The notes: generated by a model not told the origin, from the letters alone. Counted from the first letter of the stretch, positions 19,370 through 28,927 are shown. The stretch: 60,676 nucleotides of DNA from Clostridium psychrophilum (GCF_018861705.1 NZ_JAHLEC010000007.1:1-60676); one strand, 5' to 3'. Numbers and translations: made by a program.

Positions 19370-20062
19370 ATGAATGTAGGTATTATTGGAGCAATGAAAG
19401 AAGAAGTTCAATCTTTAATTAACAATATGGAATTTGAAAGAAAAGAATTAAAGGCTAAAATGGATTTTAGGCTTGGTGTTATACAGAATAAACATGTAGT
19501 TGTAGTTACAAGTGGTATTGGAAAAGTTAATGCAGCTGTTTGCGCTCAAATATTAATCGATGATTTTCATGTTGATTATATTATAAATGTAGGTATTGCA
19601 GGTGGAACTGTCGATAATATATACCCAGGGGATATTGTAATAGGAGAAAACTTATTGCAACATGATATGGATACAACTGCATTTGGTGATAAATTGGGTC
19701 AAATTCCAAGACTAGACACATTTGATTTTAAATGTGATAAAAAACTAATTGAATATGCTAAAGAAGCATGCAAGGATATAAAGGAGCATAATCATTTTAC
19801 TGGTAGAATTGTGTCAGGTGATCAATTTATTGCTAATATAGATAAAATAAATTGGCTTAATGGTGAGTTTGAATGTTTAGCTTGTGAAATGGAGGGAGCA
19901 AGTATTGCTCAAGTGTGCTATTTGAATAAAACTCCTTTTATTGTCATTAGATCAATATCAGACAATGCAAATAACGGAGCTAAAATGGATTATGAAAAAT
20001 TTAAGGATATAGCTGTTGCCAATTCTACAAATATATTAAATAATATGTTGAAATTAATATAA
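19370..20062 (+). CDS. mtnN: 5'-methylthioadenosine/S-adenosylhomocysteine nucleosidase
   Basis: 230 residues. Cleaves MTA and SAH to adenine and the thio-sugar, in methionine salvage and removal of SAH. MNVGIIGAMKEE holds the catalytic glutamate near residue 12. The ribose-binding phrase CEMEGASIAQVCY is near 174 and the catalytic Asp sits in RSISDNAN. An earlier in-frame ATG overlaps the ribosome site itself (ATGAGGAGG), so I start at the following ATG, 10 bases downstream of AGGAGG. In Bacillus this slot, between divIVA and the DksA-like gene, holds ileS. Confidence 0.95.
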   Translation: MNVGIIGAMKEEVQSLINNMEFERKELKAKMDFRLGVIQNKHVVVVTSGIGKVNAAVCAQILIDDFHVDYIINVGIAGGTVDNIYPGDIVIGENLLQHDMDTTAFGDKLGQIPRLDTFDFKCDKKLIEYAKEACKDIKEHNHFTGRIVSGDQFIANIDKINWLNGEFECLACEMEGASIAQVCYLNKTPFIVIRSISDNANNGAKMDYEKFKDIAVANSTNILNNMLKLI

Positions 20063-20216
20063 AAGTTGATTTGTGTGTTTAAGTTTAAATATTTAAGCTA
20101 TTTTTTAAAATATTATTAAATAAGTGTAATAATATTCTTTTCATGAGAAAACATAACCTTATAGAAGTTTTATTTGTTTAATATTACTACTATAAAAAAA
20201 TGGAGGTGTTGTTATC

Positions 20217-20816
20217 ATGGAAAAGAAAAAATTACAATATTATAAGGGAAAATTAATAACTGAGCAAATAAGAGTTCGTGATCTTATTAATCAAATGAAA
20301 CAAAATGGAGTTATAGATTCTAATAGTGAATTGGCAACTGAATTATCTTTTTATGATAATCATCCGTCGGATACTGCAACCGAGTTATTTGATAAGGAAA
20401 AGGGAATTGCATTAAAAGGTAATGAAAATTCAATTTTAAATAAAATTGAGGGTGCATTAAAGGGTATTGAAAATAATAATTATGGAAAGTGTAAGAAGTG
20501 TGGAAAAAGTATTAATGAGGAAAGATTAGAATTCACACCTTATGCAGAAAACTGTATACAATGCCAAAGGTCTATTGATAATAGTATGCCAGCGGAGCAC
20601 AGCAATAGATCTTCCTCTGAAGATGTACTAGGTTCATTTTTTAAATACAATGATGGTAATGTTGGTGTTGATCAGGAAGATACTTATCAAGCAGTGGAAC
20701 GATTCAACAAATTAGATGACATAGTTGAGTTTTATGACGACGATGATAATGGTGGATATGTTGAACCTATTGAGGAAATAAGTAATGATCAATATAAAAA
20801 TCAATTACCAGATTAA
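20217..20816 (+). CDS. DksA/TraR-type zinc-finger protein (YlyA/YteA-like)
   Basis: 199 residues. An N-terminal helical hairpin region is followed by a C4 zinc finger (CKKC...CIQC, about residues 92-120) and an acidic tail. The order DksA-like - lspA - rluD - pyrR - uraA matches the Bacillus ylyA neighbourhood. YlyA and YteA are associated with sporulation and act on RNA polymerase or remain uncharacterised. GGAGGTG precedes the ATG with 9 bases between. Confidence 0.85.
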   Translation: MEKKKLQYYKGKLITEQIRVRDLINQMKQNGVIDSNSELATELSFYDNHPSDTATELFDKEKGIALKGNENSILNKIEGALKGIENNNYGKCKKCGKSINEERLEFTPYAENCIQCQRSIDNSMPAEHSNRSSSEDVLGSFFKYNDGNVGVDQEDTYQAVERFNKLDDIVEFYDDDDNGGYVEPIEEISNDQYKNQLPD

Positions 20817-20860
20817 TAATAAAGTGCTACAGGTTATAACTTAATCAAGTAAAATATAGA

Positions 20861-20920
20861 AAAGTATATATTGCATAAATTATAAACTTCATTAGAAATT
20901 GAGCAATATATACTTTTTTT
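20861..20920 (+). terminator. Terminator after the DksA-like gene
   Basis: A 14-bp perfect stem (AAAGTATATATTGC / GCAATATATACTTT) with a 28-base loop and seven T residues after it. Confidence 0.78.
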
Positions 20921-20988
20921 ATTGGTATACTAGGATTCTAGTATCTTGTTTTGGTAGTTTTTAATGTGCTTCAAACAGGGGGATGGGT

Positions 20989-21435
20989 ATGGAAATTTTA
21001 ATCGTTTTTATTGGTCTTCTATTGGATAGGTTAAGCAAACTTTGGGCGCTCAGTGTTTTAAAACAAAGCAATGGAACTATAATAATTAAGGACTTTTTTA
21101 AATTAGAATACTTAGAGAACAGAGGGGCAGCTTTTGGAATATTGCAAAACAAATTAATTTTGCTAGCGTTAGTTACATTGATAGTCATTGGAGTTATGAT
21201 ATATTATATTATTAAGTATAAGCCAAAGTCAAAGTTTTTAAGGATAAGTTTTGCTTTAATTATAAGTGGAGCACTTGGAAATTTATATGATAGATTATTT
21301 TATAAATATGTTGTAGATTTTATTTTATTTCATTATAAAGATATCTATAATTTTCCTACATTTAATATAGCAGATAGTTTAGTAGTTGTAGGAACATTGA
21401 TTTTGGCAATTTCTATAGTAAAGGAAGAGGTATAG
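20989..21435 (+). CDS. lspA: Lipoprotein signal peptidase (signal peptidase II)
   Basis: 148 residues with four membrane spans. Removes signal peptides from diacylglyceryl-prolipoproteins. Motifs: DRLSKLWA, ENRGAAFGIL, SGALGNLYDRL with the first catalytic Asp region, and FNIADSLVVVG with the second catalytic Asp. GGGGG directly abuts the first in-frame ATG, so the next ATG (MEILIV), 6 bases after it, is the start. The stop codon abuts rluD. Confidence 0.95.
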   Translation: MEILIVFIGLLLDRLSKLWALSVLKQSNGTIIIKDFFKLEYLENRGAAFGILQNKLILLALVTLIVIGVMIYYIIKYKPKSKFLRISFALIISGALGNLYDRLFYKYVVDFILFHYKDIYNFPTFNIADSLVVVGTLILAISIVKEEV

Positions 21436-22344
21436 ATGGAAAAGTTTGAGTTTAACGTTGGGGAAGATTCAGTTGGTACAAGATTAGATGTTTTTATTTC
21501 TAATGAATTTGAACATAAATCAAGATCATATATTCAGAAAATAATTGAAGGCGAGACAGCTATTGTAAATGGAAAATCTAGGAAAAGCAATTTTAAACTG
21601 AAGTTAGAGGACAAAATTACTTTGGAGATTCCGGATCCTATAGAATTAAATGTAAAAGCTGAAGATATACCATTAGATATTTTGTATGAAGATAGTGACG
21701 TAATAGTAATTAATAAACCACAGGATATGGTGGTTCATCCAGCACCGGGGAATTATACTGGTACATTAGTTAATGCACTTCTTAATCATTGCACAGACCT
21801 ATCAGGTATCAATGGCGTTCTAAGACCAGGCATAGTGCATAGAATTGATAAAGATACATCTGGAGCTTTAGTAGTTGCTAAAAATGATATAGCACATAAT
21901 TGTCTTGCTGCGCAACTTAAAGATCACTCAATGACAAGAAGTTATTTAGCTCTTGTAGAAGGTGTTATTAAAGATGATAAGGGTACAATTGATGCACCTA
22001 TTGGTAGGCATCCTAAAGACAGAATTAAAATGGCAATAGTTGAAAGTGGTAAAAGGGCTGTTACACACTTTAAAGTAATAGAAAGATTTGATAGTTATAC
22101 ATTAGTAGAATGTAACTTAGAAACAGGTAGAACTCATCAAATAAGAGTACATATGGCTAAAATAGGGCATCCTTTGGTGGGGGACTCAGTATACGGCTTT
22201 AAAAAACAGAAGTTTAATCTAAAAGGCCAAGTTTTACATGCTAAAAAGCTTGGATTTATACACCCAACTACTCATAAATATATTGAGTTTATTTCACCAC
22301 TTCCAGAATATTTCACACAACTTTTAAACAAGTTAAAAAGCTAA
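21436..22344 (+). CDS. rluD: RluD-type 23S rRNA pseudouridine synthase
   Basis: 302 residues. An N-terminal S4 domain (about 15-75) is followed by the RluA-family catalytic domain with Asp138 in HRIDKDTSG. The C-terminal motif ETGRTHQIRVHMAK is present. Expected to modify uridines in helix 69 of 23S rRNA. The ATG follows the lspA stop immediately, with GGAAGAGG upstream. It precedes pyrR as in Bacillus (ylyB). Confidence 0.93.
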   Translation: MEKFEFNVGEDSVGTRLDVFISNEFEHKSRSYIQKIIEGETAIVNGKSRKSNFKLKLEDKITLEIPDPIELNVKAEDIPLDILYEDSDVIVINKPQDMVVHPAPGNYTGTLVNALLNHCTDLSGINGVLRPGIVHRIDKDTSGALVVAKNDIAHNCLAAQLKDHSMTRSYLALVEGVIKDDKGTIDAPIGRHPKDRIKMAIVESGKRAVTHFKVIERFDSYTLVECNLETGRTHQIRVHMAKIGHPLVGDSVYGFKKQKFNLKGQVLHAKKLGFIHPTTHKYIEFISPLPEYFTQLLNKLKS

Positions 22345-22351
22345 AAAATAG

Positions 22352-22380
22352 TTGAAAAAGCTCAGAATATGTGATATTAT
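22352..22380 (+). promoter_or_regulatory. Promoter of the pyrR-uraA operon
   Basis: TTGAAA, a 17-base spacer and TATTAT. Transcription would start near 22387 and run through the attenuator leader. Confidence 0.75.
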
Positions 22381-22400
22381 AAATATAATATAATTTCTAT

Positions 22401-22497
22401 GCCTTTAAATGTTCCAGAGAGATCATAAGGATAAAGATAGTGATACTTATATGCAAGTATAGTATGCCTTTACCTTTTTTGGTAAGGGCTTTTATTA
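22401..22497 (+). promoter_or_regulatory. PyrR-responsive transcription attenuator
   Basis: The leader carries the PyrR-binding hairpin: CCTT/AAGG and ATG/CAT paired segments flanking the loop motif TTCCAGAGAG, close to the known TCCNGNGAGG consensus. Further on is a factor-independent terminator: GCCTTTACC, a TTTTTT loop, GGTAAGGGC, then TTTTATT. GCCTTTA occurs twice, at 22401 and 22466, and both copies can pair with TAAGGGC in the terminator's 3' arm. The first copy is therefore a natural antiterminator strand. Inference: UMP-loaded PyrR holds the first copy in its hairpin, the terminator forms, and pyrR-uraA are shut off. Confidence 0.85.
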
Positions 22498-22525
22498 TTG
22501 GGCATATTAAAATAAATAATATTAG

Positions 22526-23077
<552 letters not shown>

Positions 23078-23123
23078 CTTTAATCTTTTAAAATAGTCCT
23101 AGAGAGGCTAAAAGGAGGAACTA

Positions 23124-24407
23124 ATGAAAAATTTTATAGATGTTGACGAAAAATTACCTATATTAAAAACCCTACCACTTAGTTTCCAACATTTGTTTGC
23201 TATGGTTGGGGCAACAATACTTGTACCAATGCTTACAGGTCTTAGTCCATCAATTGCACTATTTTGTAGTGGTGTGGGAACTTTACTCTATATATTATGT
23301 ACAAAAGCAAAGTTACCTGCATATTTAGGATCATCTTTTGCGTTTATTGGACCCATGGGTGTTGCTACAAAGGCATATGGACAAAGTTCTATGCTATCAG
23401 GAATTATTGCAGCAGGTTTTGTATATGTAATTGTAGCTTTAATTATTAAACTTATAGGAATAAAGTGGTTAGATAGATTATTGCCACCAATAGTTGTAGG
23501 TTCTGTTGTAATTGTAATAGGGCTTAGTTTAGCTAGCGTTGCTATAAATTGGTCAGGTTTAAATGCCGCATTTACAACACCATCATTAGATGGTGTATCC
23601 AGAGCAACATGGATAATTATATCAATGACAACTTTAGCAATAGCAATAATCGGTACTATGTATTTTAAAGGATTTTTCGGAGTCGTACCAATTTTGATTG
23701 CCATGGTTGTTGGGTATGTACTTTCTATAATTCTAGGAGTAATTTCACCTGAGGTTTTAAACAAAATTGGTTCTGCACAGTTTCTTAGACTACCAAGTTT
23801 TGTTTTGCCCACATTTAACATGAATGCGATTATGCTTATGGCACCTATAGCTTTTGTAACACTCGCCGAACATATCGGACATGTATATGTTACAAGTAAT
23901 GTAGTTGGCAAAAATTTTACAAAGGATCCTGGACTTCATAGATCAATTCTTGGAGATGGTATTGCTACGATCTTTGCTGGTTTTGTAGGTGGACCACCTA
24001 ATACAACTTATGGTGAAAACATAGGAGTTATGGCAATTACTAAGGTATACAGTGTTTGGGTAATTGGCGGAGCAGCTATTATAGCAATTGTATTGTCTTT
24101 TATAGGACCAGTTTCAGAAGTTATAGGGAATATTCCATTGCCTGTAATTGGTGGAGTTAGTGTTATGCTATTTGGAATAATAGCGTCATCGGGTTTTAGA
24201 ATTTTTGTTGAAGATAAAGTTGATTTTAGCAAAAAAAGAAATTTGATTATTGCTTCAGTAATTATAGTTTTAGGAATTGGCGGAGGTGGTATTAAGTTCC
24301 AATTTGCAGGTGCAGATGTAGAAATTGCAGGACTTGCGCTTGCAACTTTGGTTGGAATAATACTTAACTTAGTTTTACCTAAAAACAGTAAGTCAGGAGA
24401 TAATTAA
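23124..24407 (+). CDS. uraA: Uracil permease (NCS2 family)
   Basis: 427 residues, about fourteen membrane spans. Family motifs are QHLFAMVGATILVP near residue 22, the substrate-site region TLAEHIGHVYVTS near 242, and GGPPNTTYGENIG near 292, all typical of UraA/PyrP. Imports uracil with protons. AAAGGAGGA precedes the ATG. Second and last gene of the PyrR-controlled operon; no pyrimidine biosynthesis genes follow. Confidence 0.95.
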   Translation: MKNFIDVDEKLPILKTLPLSFQHLFAMVGATILVPMLTGLSPSIALFCSGVGTLLYILCTKAKLPAYLGSSFAFIGPMGVATKAYGQSSMLSGIIAAGFVYVIVALIIKLIGIKWLDRLLPPIVVGSVVIVIGLSLASVAINWSGLNAAFTTPSLDGVSRATWIIISMTTLAIAIIGTMYFKGFFGVVPILIAMVVGYVLSIILGVISPEVLNKIGSAQFLRLPSFVLPTFNMNAIMLMAPIAFVTLAEHIGHVYVTSNVVGKNFTKDPGLHRSILGDGIATIFAGFVGGPPNTTYGENIGVMAITKVYSVWVIGGAAIIAIVLSFIGPVSEVIGNIPLPVIGGVSVMLFGIIASSGFRIFVEDKVDFSKKRNLIIASVIIVLGIGGGGIKFQFAGADVEIAGLALATLVGIILNLVLPKNSKSGDN

Positions 24408-24437
24408 TTTTGCATTGTTAAACAAGATTATGTATTT

Positions 24438-24470
24438 AAGTGTCGGAGTTATTCTGACACTTTTATTTAT
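24438..24470 (+). terminator. Terminator after uraA
   Basis: Stem AAGTGTCgGA / TCTGACACTT with a short loop, followed by TTTATTTATTT. Confidence 0.8.
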
Positions 24471-24572
24471 TTAAAAAGTGTAAATCAAATAATGTAGACA
24501 ATAATAACAAATAGAGATATTATTATATAAGTAATGTTTGTTATAAACATAAGAGAAATGGGAGAGATATAT

Positions 24573-25712
24573 ATGATGTATACTTTAATTGCCACTACGA
24601 CGTTTGGTTTAGAAGCGATTACCGCTAAGGAACTAAAAGCACTAGGGTATGAAAATTTAATTGTAGAAAATGGGAAAGTAACGTTCAGCGGAGACGAAAT
24701 GGATATTGCTATATGTAATATTTGGTTAAGAACTGCAGAAAGGCTGTTTATTAAAATGGCAGAATTTAATGCCTTGTCTTTTGAAGATTTATTTCAAGGT
24801 ACAATTGCTATAAATTGGGGTGATTTTATACCTGAGGATGGCAATATGCATATCATAGGTAAATCTGTAAAGTCAAAGCTTCATAGTGTTCCAGATTGCC
24901 AAGGTATAGTAAAAAAGGCAGTAGTAGAATCCATGAAGAAAAAATATGATAAAGAGTGGTTTTCAGAAGAAGGACCTGAGTATAAGATAGAAGTTGGAAT
25001 TTTAAGAGATGTAGTAACTTTATCAATTGATACTTCAGGTGTTGGTTTACATAAGAGAGGATATAGAGAATATGCTGGTGAGGCGCCACTTAAGGAAACT
25101 TTAGCTGCTGCTCTTGTACTTATAAGTAAATGGGATAGCACAAGAGTTTTAGCTGATCCACTTTGTGGTTCTGGAACAATAGCCATAGAAGCTGCTCTTA
25201 TTGCCAAAAACATGGCTCCAGGAATAAATAGAAACTTTGCAGCAGAGAATTGGCCAAGTATGGATAAAGATATTTGGGATCAAGTTCGTGAAGGGGCAAG
25301 AAAAACTGTAAACACCAATGAAATTGAAATATTAGCTTCAGATATTGATGGAAGACTACTTAAGGTAGCAATAGAAAATGCAGAAAAAGCAGGGGTCAAA
25401 GACTTTATAAAATTTCAGAAAATACCAATGCAGGAGTTTGCATCTAGGCAGAAATATGGAGTTATAATAACTAATCCACCTTATGGAGAAAGATTAGGCG
25501 AGGCAGCAGAAGTAAAAAAACTACATATTGATCTTGGAGAAATGTATTCAAGTTTAAATGAGTGGTCTTGTTTTGTTATAACATCTAATCGTGATTTCCA
25601 AAAAGATTTTGGTAAGAAAGCAGATAAAAATAGAAAATTATATAATGGAAGATTATTATGTTACTATTACCAATACATAATAGAAATACCTAGGAAAAAG
25701 AAGGAAGACTAG
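24573..25712 (+). CDS. THUMP-domain rRNA N2-guanine methyltransferase (RlmL/YpsC-like)
   Basis: About 379 residues. An N-terminal ferredoxin-like/THUMP region (1-155) is followed by a SAM-dependent methyltransferase domain with DPLCGSGTIAIEAAL near residue 190 and the catalytic NPPYGERLG near residue 303. This matches the COG0116 family whose Bacillus member is YpsC, expected to make m2G in 23S rRNA. In-frame codons upstream exist, but GGGAGAG lies 8 bases before the ATGATG pair, so one of those two ATGs is used. Confidence 0.9.
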   Translation: MMYTLIATTTFGLEAITAKELKALGYENLIVENGKVTFSGDEMDIAICNIWLRTAERLFIKMAEFNALSFEDLFQGTIAINWGDFIPEDGNMHIIGKSVKSKLHSVPDCQGIVKKAVVESMKKKYDKEWFSEEGPEYKIEVGILRDVVTLSIDTSGVGLHKRGYREYAGEAPLKETLAAALVLISKWDSTRVLADPLCGSGTIAIEAALIAKNMAPGINRNFAAENWPSMDKDIWDQVREGARKTVNTNEIEILASDIDGRLLKVAIENAEKAGVKDFIKFQKIPMQEFASRQKYGVIITNPPYGERLGEAAEVKKLHIDLGEMYSSLNEWSCFVITSNRDFQKDFGKKADKNRKLYNGRLLCYYYQYIIEIPRKKKED

Positions 25713-25735
25713 AGAACTATAGACTTTCTTTTGCA

Positions 25736-25940
25736 TGACTTGAATAAGAGTTTGAAATATGAAATTTCATTAAGAAATTCTAGTGTTTTGTTCATGGAAA
25801 ATTCTCTGGCACTCACACTCGACGTCCTGTCTCGAGTTCGCTAGCCTTCCTTCCTGGAAGGCTCACGAGAATTTTCCATTTACAAAACAAGAATTTCTAA
25901 ATGAAATTTCAATTTTTTCTGCTCTTCTTATTTCAAGTCA
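25736..25940. repeat. 205-bp imperfect inverted repeat with GC-rich hairpin-forming centre
   Basis: The outer ends TGACTTGAA / TTCAAGTCA pair. The next arms GAAATTTCATTAAGAAATTCT and its complement differ at one base of 21. The inner arms, TGTTTTG through AAATTCTC, differ at two of 23. The 60-base centre is far richer in G+C than its surroundings and holds two hairpins of its own: CTCGA/TCGAG and AGCCTTCC/GGAAGGCT. The whole could fold as a cloverleaf-like cruciform or RNA. It carries no plausible gene. It may be a MITE-like or intergenic repeat, or a stable RNA; only one copy is in this window. Confidence 0.75.
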
Positions 25941-25967
25941 CTTCCGCAGGAAGTCATACTAGTATGT
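25941..25967. repeat. Two small hairpins beside the 205-bp element
   Basis: CTTCC-GCA-GGAAG is followed by the palindrome CATACTAGTATG. They flank the large inverted repeat directly and may belong to the same element. Confidence 0.5.
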
Positions 25968-26012
25968 CTTTGTGGAAGGTCAAGGGATCGGGATTCTCTA
26001 TTCCTAAAGCAG

Positions 26013-26060
26013 AAATAAGGCAAGGAAGATATTATACATATCTCCATTGCCTTATTTTTT
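26013..26060 (+). terminator. Terminator between the THUMP gene and rqcH
   Basis: Stem AAATAAGGCAA / TTGCCTTATTT extended inside by GATAT/ATATC, with seven T residues after it. It probably ends plus-strand transcription that crosses the inverted-repeat element. Between here and rqcH I see only a tandem 8-base repeat (TTGCTAAC twice, 26127-26142). Confidence 0.8.
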
Positions 26061-26154
26061 TGTATGTAACCGCTCTTAGATATATTAGAATGATTGTGTG
26101 ATAGTATGGACATTCTTCGAAGTTGTTTGCTAACTTGCTAACAAATATCTTTTT

Positions 26155-27888
26155 TTATTCTATTCTTTCTAGTGTACTTTCAACTGGGGTTACATATATA
26201 GTTTTATTTGTCGTGTAAATAACCATTCCAGGTTTAGCTCCGGTTGGTTTATGAACATTTTTGACCTGTGTATAATCAACAGGTACACTAGAAGAGTTTT
26301 GGGATTTGCTATAAAATGCTGATAGGTTCCCAGCCTCGAGTAGTGTGGATTCAGGAATATCTTCTATATTTTTAATAATTACATGGGAACCAGGTATATC
26401 TTTTGTGTGTAGCCACATATCTTTTTTGTTCGCAAATTTTAAAGTTAATAAATCATTTTGAATATTATTTCTTCCAACATAAATATCAATGCCATCACTT
26501 GAAATAAAGTGCATTGGTTTTGTTGGTTTTGCTTTTTTCATTTTATTATGTTTTTTTATTTTAATATATTCAGTTACTATTAATTCATTTTTAATATCTT
26601 CAATTCCATTGTAATTTTCTACATTTATTATGTTAGTGAGTACAGAATGAAGATACTTCAATTCATTTTTAGTGAGATTCATTTGAATTGTTCCCATTTG
26701 CTCTGCTATCTTAAATTTATTATATTTTTTGTAATAATATTGAACATTTTGCGAAGGAGTTTTATTGGCGTCTAGTTTAATTTTAACGTAATCGCCATTA
26801 TCAGTATAATAATTTACAACATTCGCGAATTTGTCACCTTTTTTAAGCGAATAAATATTAGCAGTTAGGAGTTCACCGTTTAACTTATAAGCACCTTTAG
26901 TGGTACATTCTTTTAAGGTTCTAGTAAGTATTTTCACCTTCTTATCACAACGACTAATATTATTATTAACTATTTTTTGAAGGTTTGAGCTTTTAGAATT
27001 TAATCTATCATGTTTATCTTTACGGAAATAGAAAGTTTCTATTAATTTAGATGGTGAATCAAAAATTTCACAATCATAATCTTTTAATGAGGTAAGTTTT
27101 ATGCAATGAAAATCTTTTAATTTATCGTTTTTAGAGTATGAAGCTAAAAAAATATTATCATGCATATTGTTAAATGTATCTACTGTAAATTCATAAATGT
27201 TTTTAGCATGTTCTAAATCAAATTCAGCATTTTGCGACATATATCTATAAACAAGTTCCGATGATAATTTAGAACTTACTCCTGTGAAAGTACCAGTGAA
27301 AAACTTTTCACCAAATGGCATTTCTTTATCAGTTAGGTATTTGCAAAATTCATCATAACCAAAATTAAAAGCATCTAGTTTTGTGGAAGCAGGTGGGTAT
27401 ATATATTCGACACCGGTATATAAAACACGATAACTGTTAACATCTGAGCTAACATGCTTAATGCTATCCATAATTATGTTATCACGTGCTCGTACTAAAC
27501 TAATATTACTATGCCTGCCCATTATTTCAATTATTAGTGAGTAAACACTATCAAATCCTAATTCATCGCTGCTTTTAAAGTCAATAACAAGTAATCTATC
27601 TGAATTAAGCTGTTTAACGGATAAGACAGTAGCAGTACTTAAATATTTTCTTAGAAGCATGCAGAATTTAGGCGCTTGTATTGGGTTTTGTTTATTAAAC
27701 TGTGTTAAATGAATTCTTGGATAATTTGCGCTAGAACTTATTAACAACTTATATACTATTCTATTTTTTTTAAAACTTAAAATGATCTCATCTTTTTCTG
27801 GTTGCGTTACCTTATCAACTCTACAACCTATAATTATATCTTTTATTTCTTTAACGAGACTAGATAAGTAAATGCCATCTAATGCCAT
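26155..27888 (-). CDS. rqcH: RqcH (NFACT family) ribosome quality-control factor
   Basis: 577 residues, matching bacterial RqcH/Rqc2. Recruits tRNA-Ala to stalled 50S subunits and adds C-terminal alanine tails. The NFACT-N domain contains Asp97-Arg98, the pair known to be needed for alanine tailing in Bacillus. A coiled coil covers roughly 290-420, and the NFACT-R domain is near 455-560 (DMWLHTKDIPGSHVII). Older databases call it fibronectin-binding protein. The start is ATG with AAAGGGTGAT upstream on the minus strand. Divergent from dapF. Confidence 0.94.
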   Translation of the reverse strand: MALDGIYLSSLVKEIKDIIIGCRVDKVTQPEKDEIILSFKKNRIVYKLLISSSANYPRIHLTQFNKQNPIQAPKFCMLLRKYLSTATVLSVKQLNSDRLLVIDFKSSDELGFDSVYSLIIEIMGRHSNISLVRARDNIIMDSIKHVSSDVNSYRVLYTGVEYIYPPASTKLDAFNFGYDEFCKYLTDKEMPFGEKFFTGTFTGVSSKLSSELVYRYMSQNAEFDLEHAKNIYEFTVDTFNNMHDNIFLASYSKNDKLKDFHCIKLTSLKDYDCEIFDSPSKLIETFYFRKDKHDRLNSKSSNLQKIVNNNISRCDKKVKILTRTLKECTTKGAYKLNGELLTANIYSLKKGDKFANVVNYYTDNGDYVKIKLDANKTPSQNVQYYYKKYNKFKIAEQMGTIQMNLTKNELKYLHSVLTNIINVENYNGIEDIKNELIVTEYIKIKKHNKMKKAKPTKPMHFISSDGIDIYVGRNNIQNDLLTLKFANKKDMWLHTKDIPGSHVIIKNIEDIPESTLLEAGNLSAFYSKSQNSSSVPVDYTQVKNVHKPTGAKPGMVIYTTNKTIYVTPVESTLERIE

Positions 27889-27938
27889 ATATATATCACC
27901 CTTTCATTATGTTAATCTATATAAATCTTATTTATGCT

Positions 27939-27966
27939 TTGTAAATAATACATTATATACTATACT
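27939..27966 (+). promoter_or_regulatory. Possible dapF promoter
   Basis: TTGTAA, a 16-base spacer and TATACT on the plus strand in the rqcH-dapF divergent gap. Four of six and five of six consensus bases. Confidence 0.45.
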
Positions 27967-28054
27967 ACTATTAAGATGTACTATTATTAACAGTATACCA
28001 TTAAAGAAAATTATTGAAAAGTAATGGTGTTTGTCAGTAAGGAGGAGGAGTTAT

Positions 28055-28885
28055 ATGGAAATTATAAACTTTACTAAAATGCAGGGAACAGGAAATGATT
28101 TTATTATTATAGATGATTTTGATGAAAAATATAATAATTTAGAGAAACTTGCGAGCAAATTATGTGATAGGCATTATGGAATTGGTGCGGATGGGATTTT
28201 AGTGGTTAGAAAAAGTAAAATAGCGAATATACAGATGATAATTATTAATGCAGATGGTTCTTATGCATCTATGTGCGGTAATGGTATAAGGTGTTTTGCT
28301 AAATACATATGGCAGAAAAAATATGTGTTAGGCGATAGTATAAAAATTGAAACTGGTGATGGAGTAAAACTTGCAAATATATGTGTTAAAAATGGAGTGG
28401 CGCAAGGAGTAACTATAAATATGGGGAAATACAGTTTTAATCCTAAAGACATACCATCTTTAAATAAGGGAGAGATAATAAATAAAAAATTAGAAAGTGA
28501 TAATAGAGATTATTATATTACCTCTTTGCTTATGGGTGTGCCACATACTATTGTTTTCGGAAAACTTAAAGATTATGAAATTTCTGAGGGAAAATTTATT
28601 GAGCATAATGATTTGTTTCCTGAAAACACAAATGTTAACTTTTGCGAAGTAGTAGACAAAAATTTAATTAAGGTTAAAACTTGGGAAAGAGGTGCTGGAC
28701 CAACGTTAGCATGTGGAACTGGTAGCTGCGCCTGCGTGGTAGCGGCAAATAGACTAGGGCACACAAGCGAGAAAGTAACAGTACAAGTACCAGGTGGTGT
28801 GCTTAATATAGAAATTGTGAAAGATGAGGTTCTGATGGAAGGGCCAGCAGAAACTATCTTTGAAGGGAAATTTTATATAAATTAA
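28055..28885 (+). CDS. dapF: Diaminopimelate epimerase
   Basis: 276 residues. Converts LL- to meso-diaminopimelate, for lysine and for the wall peptide. Two active-site cysteines are visible, Cys74 in MCGNGIRC and Cys220 in ACGTGSC, in a pseudo-symmetric two-domain fold. The start is the ATG of MEIINFTKMQGTGNDF, 8 bases after AAGGAGGAGG; an upstream TTG would read through that site. Its product feeds MurE, encoded earlier in the window. Confidence 0.96.
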   Translation: MEIINFTKMQGTGNDFIIIDDFDEKYNNLEKLASKLCDRHYGIGADGILVVRKSKIANIQMIIINADGSYASMCGNGIRCFAKYIWQKKYVLGDSIKIETGDGVKLANICVKNGVAQGVTINMGKYSFNPKDIPSLNKGEIINKKLESDNRDYYITSLLMGVPHTIVFGKLKDYEISEGKFIEHNDLFPENTNVNFCEVVDKNLIKVKTWERGAGPTLACGTGSCACVVAANRLGHTSEKVTVQVPGGVLNIEIVKDEVLMEGPAETIFEGKFYIN

Positions 28886-28888
28886 ATA

Positions 28889-28927
28889 AAAACAACTGCC
28901 TATATTTATTAGTGCAGTTGTTTTTTT
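28889..28927 (+). terminator. Terminator after dapF
   Basis: Stem AAAACAACTGC / GCAGTTGTTTT with a 14-base loop and a T-tract. Confidence 0.85.

Noticed and set aside
23288-23911. 207-codon open frame opposite uraA
   Set aside because: Antisense shadow of a clear permease gene. No ribosome site and no recognisable protein features.
25901-26113. Short open frames on both strands after the THUMP methyltransferase gene
   Set aside because: They run through palindromes and the terminator stem of the inverted-repeat region and have no ribosome binding site.
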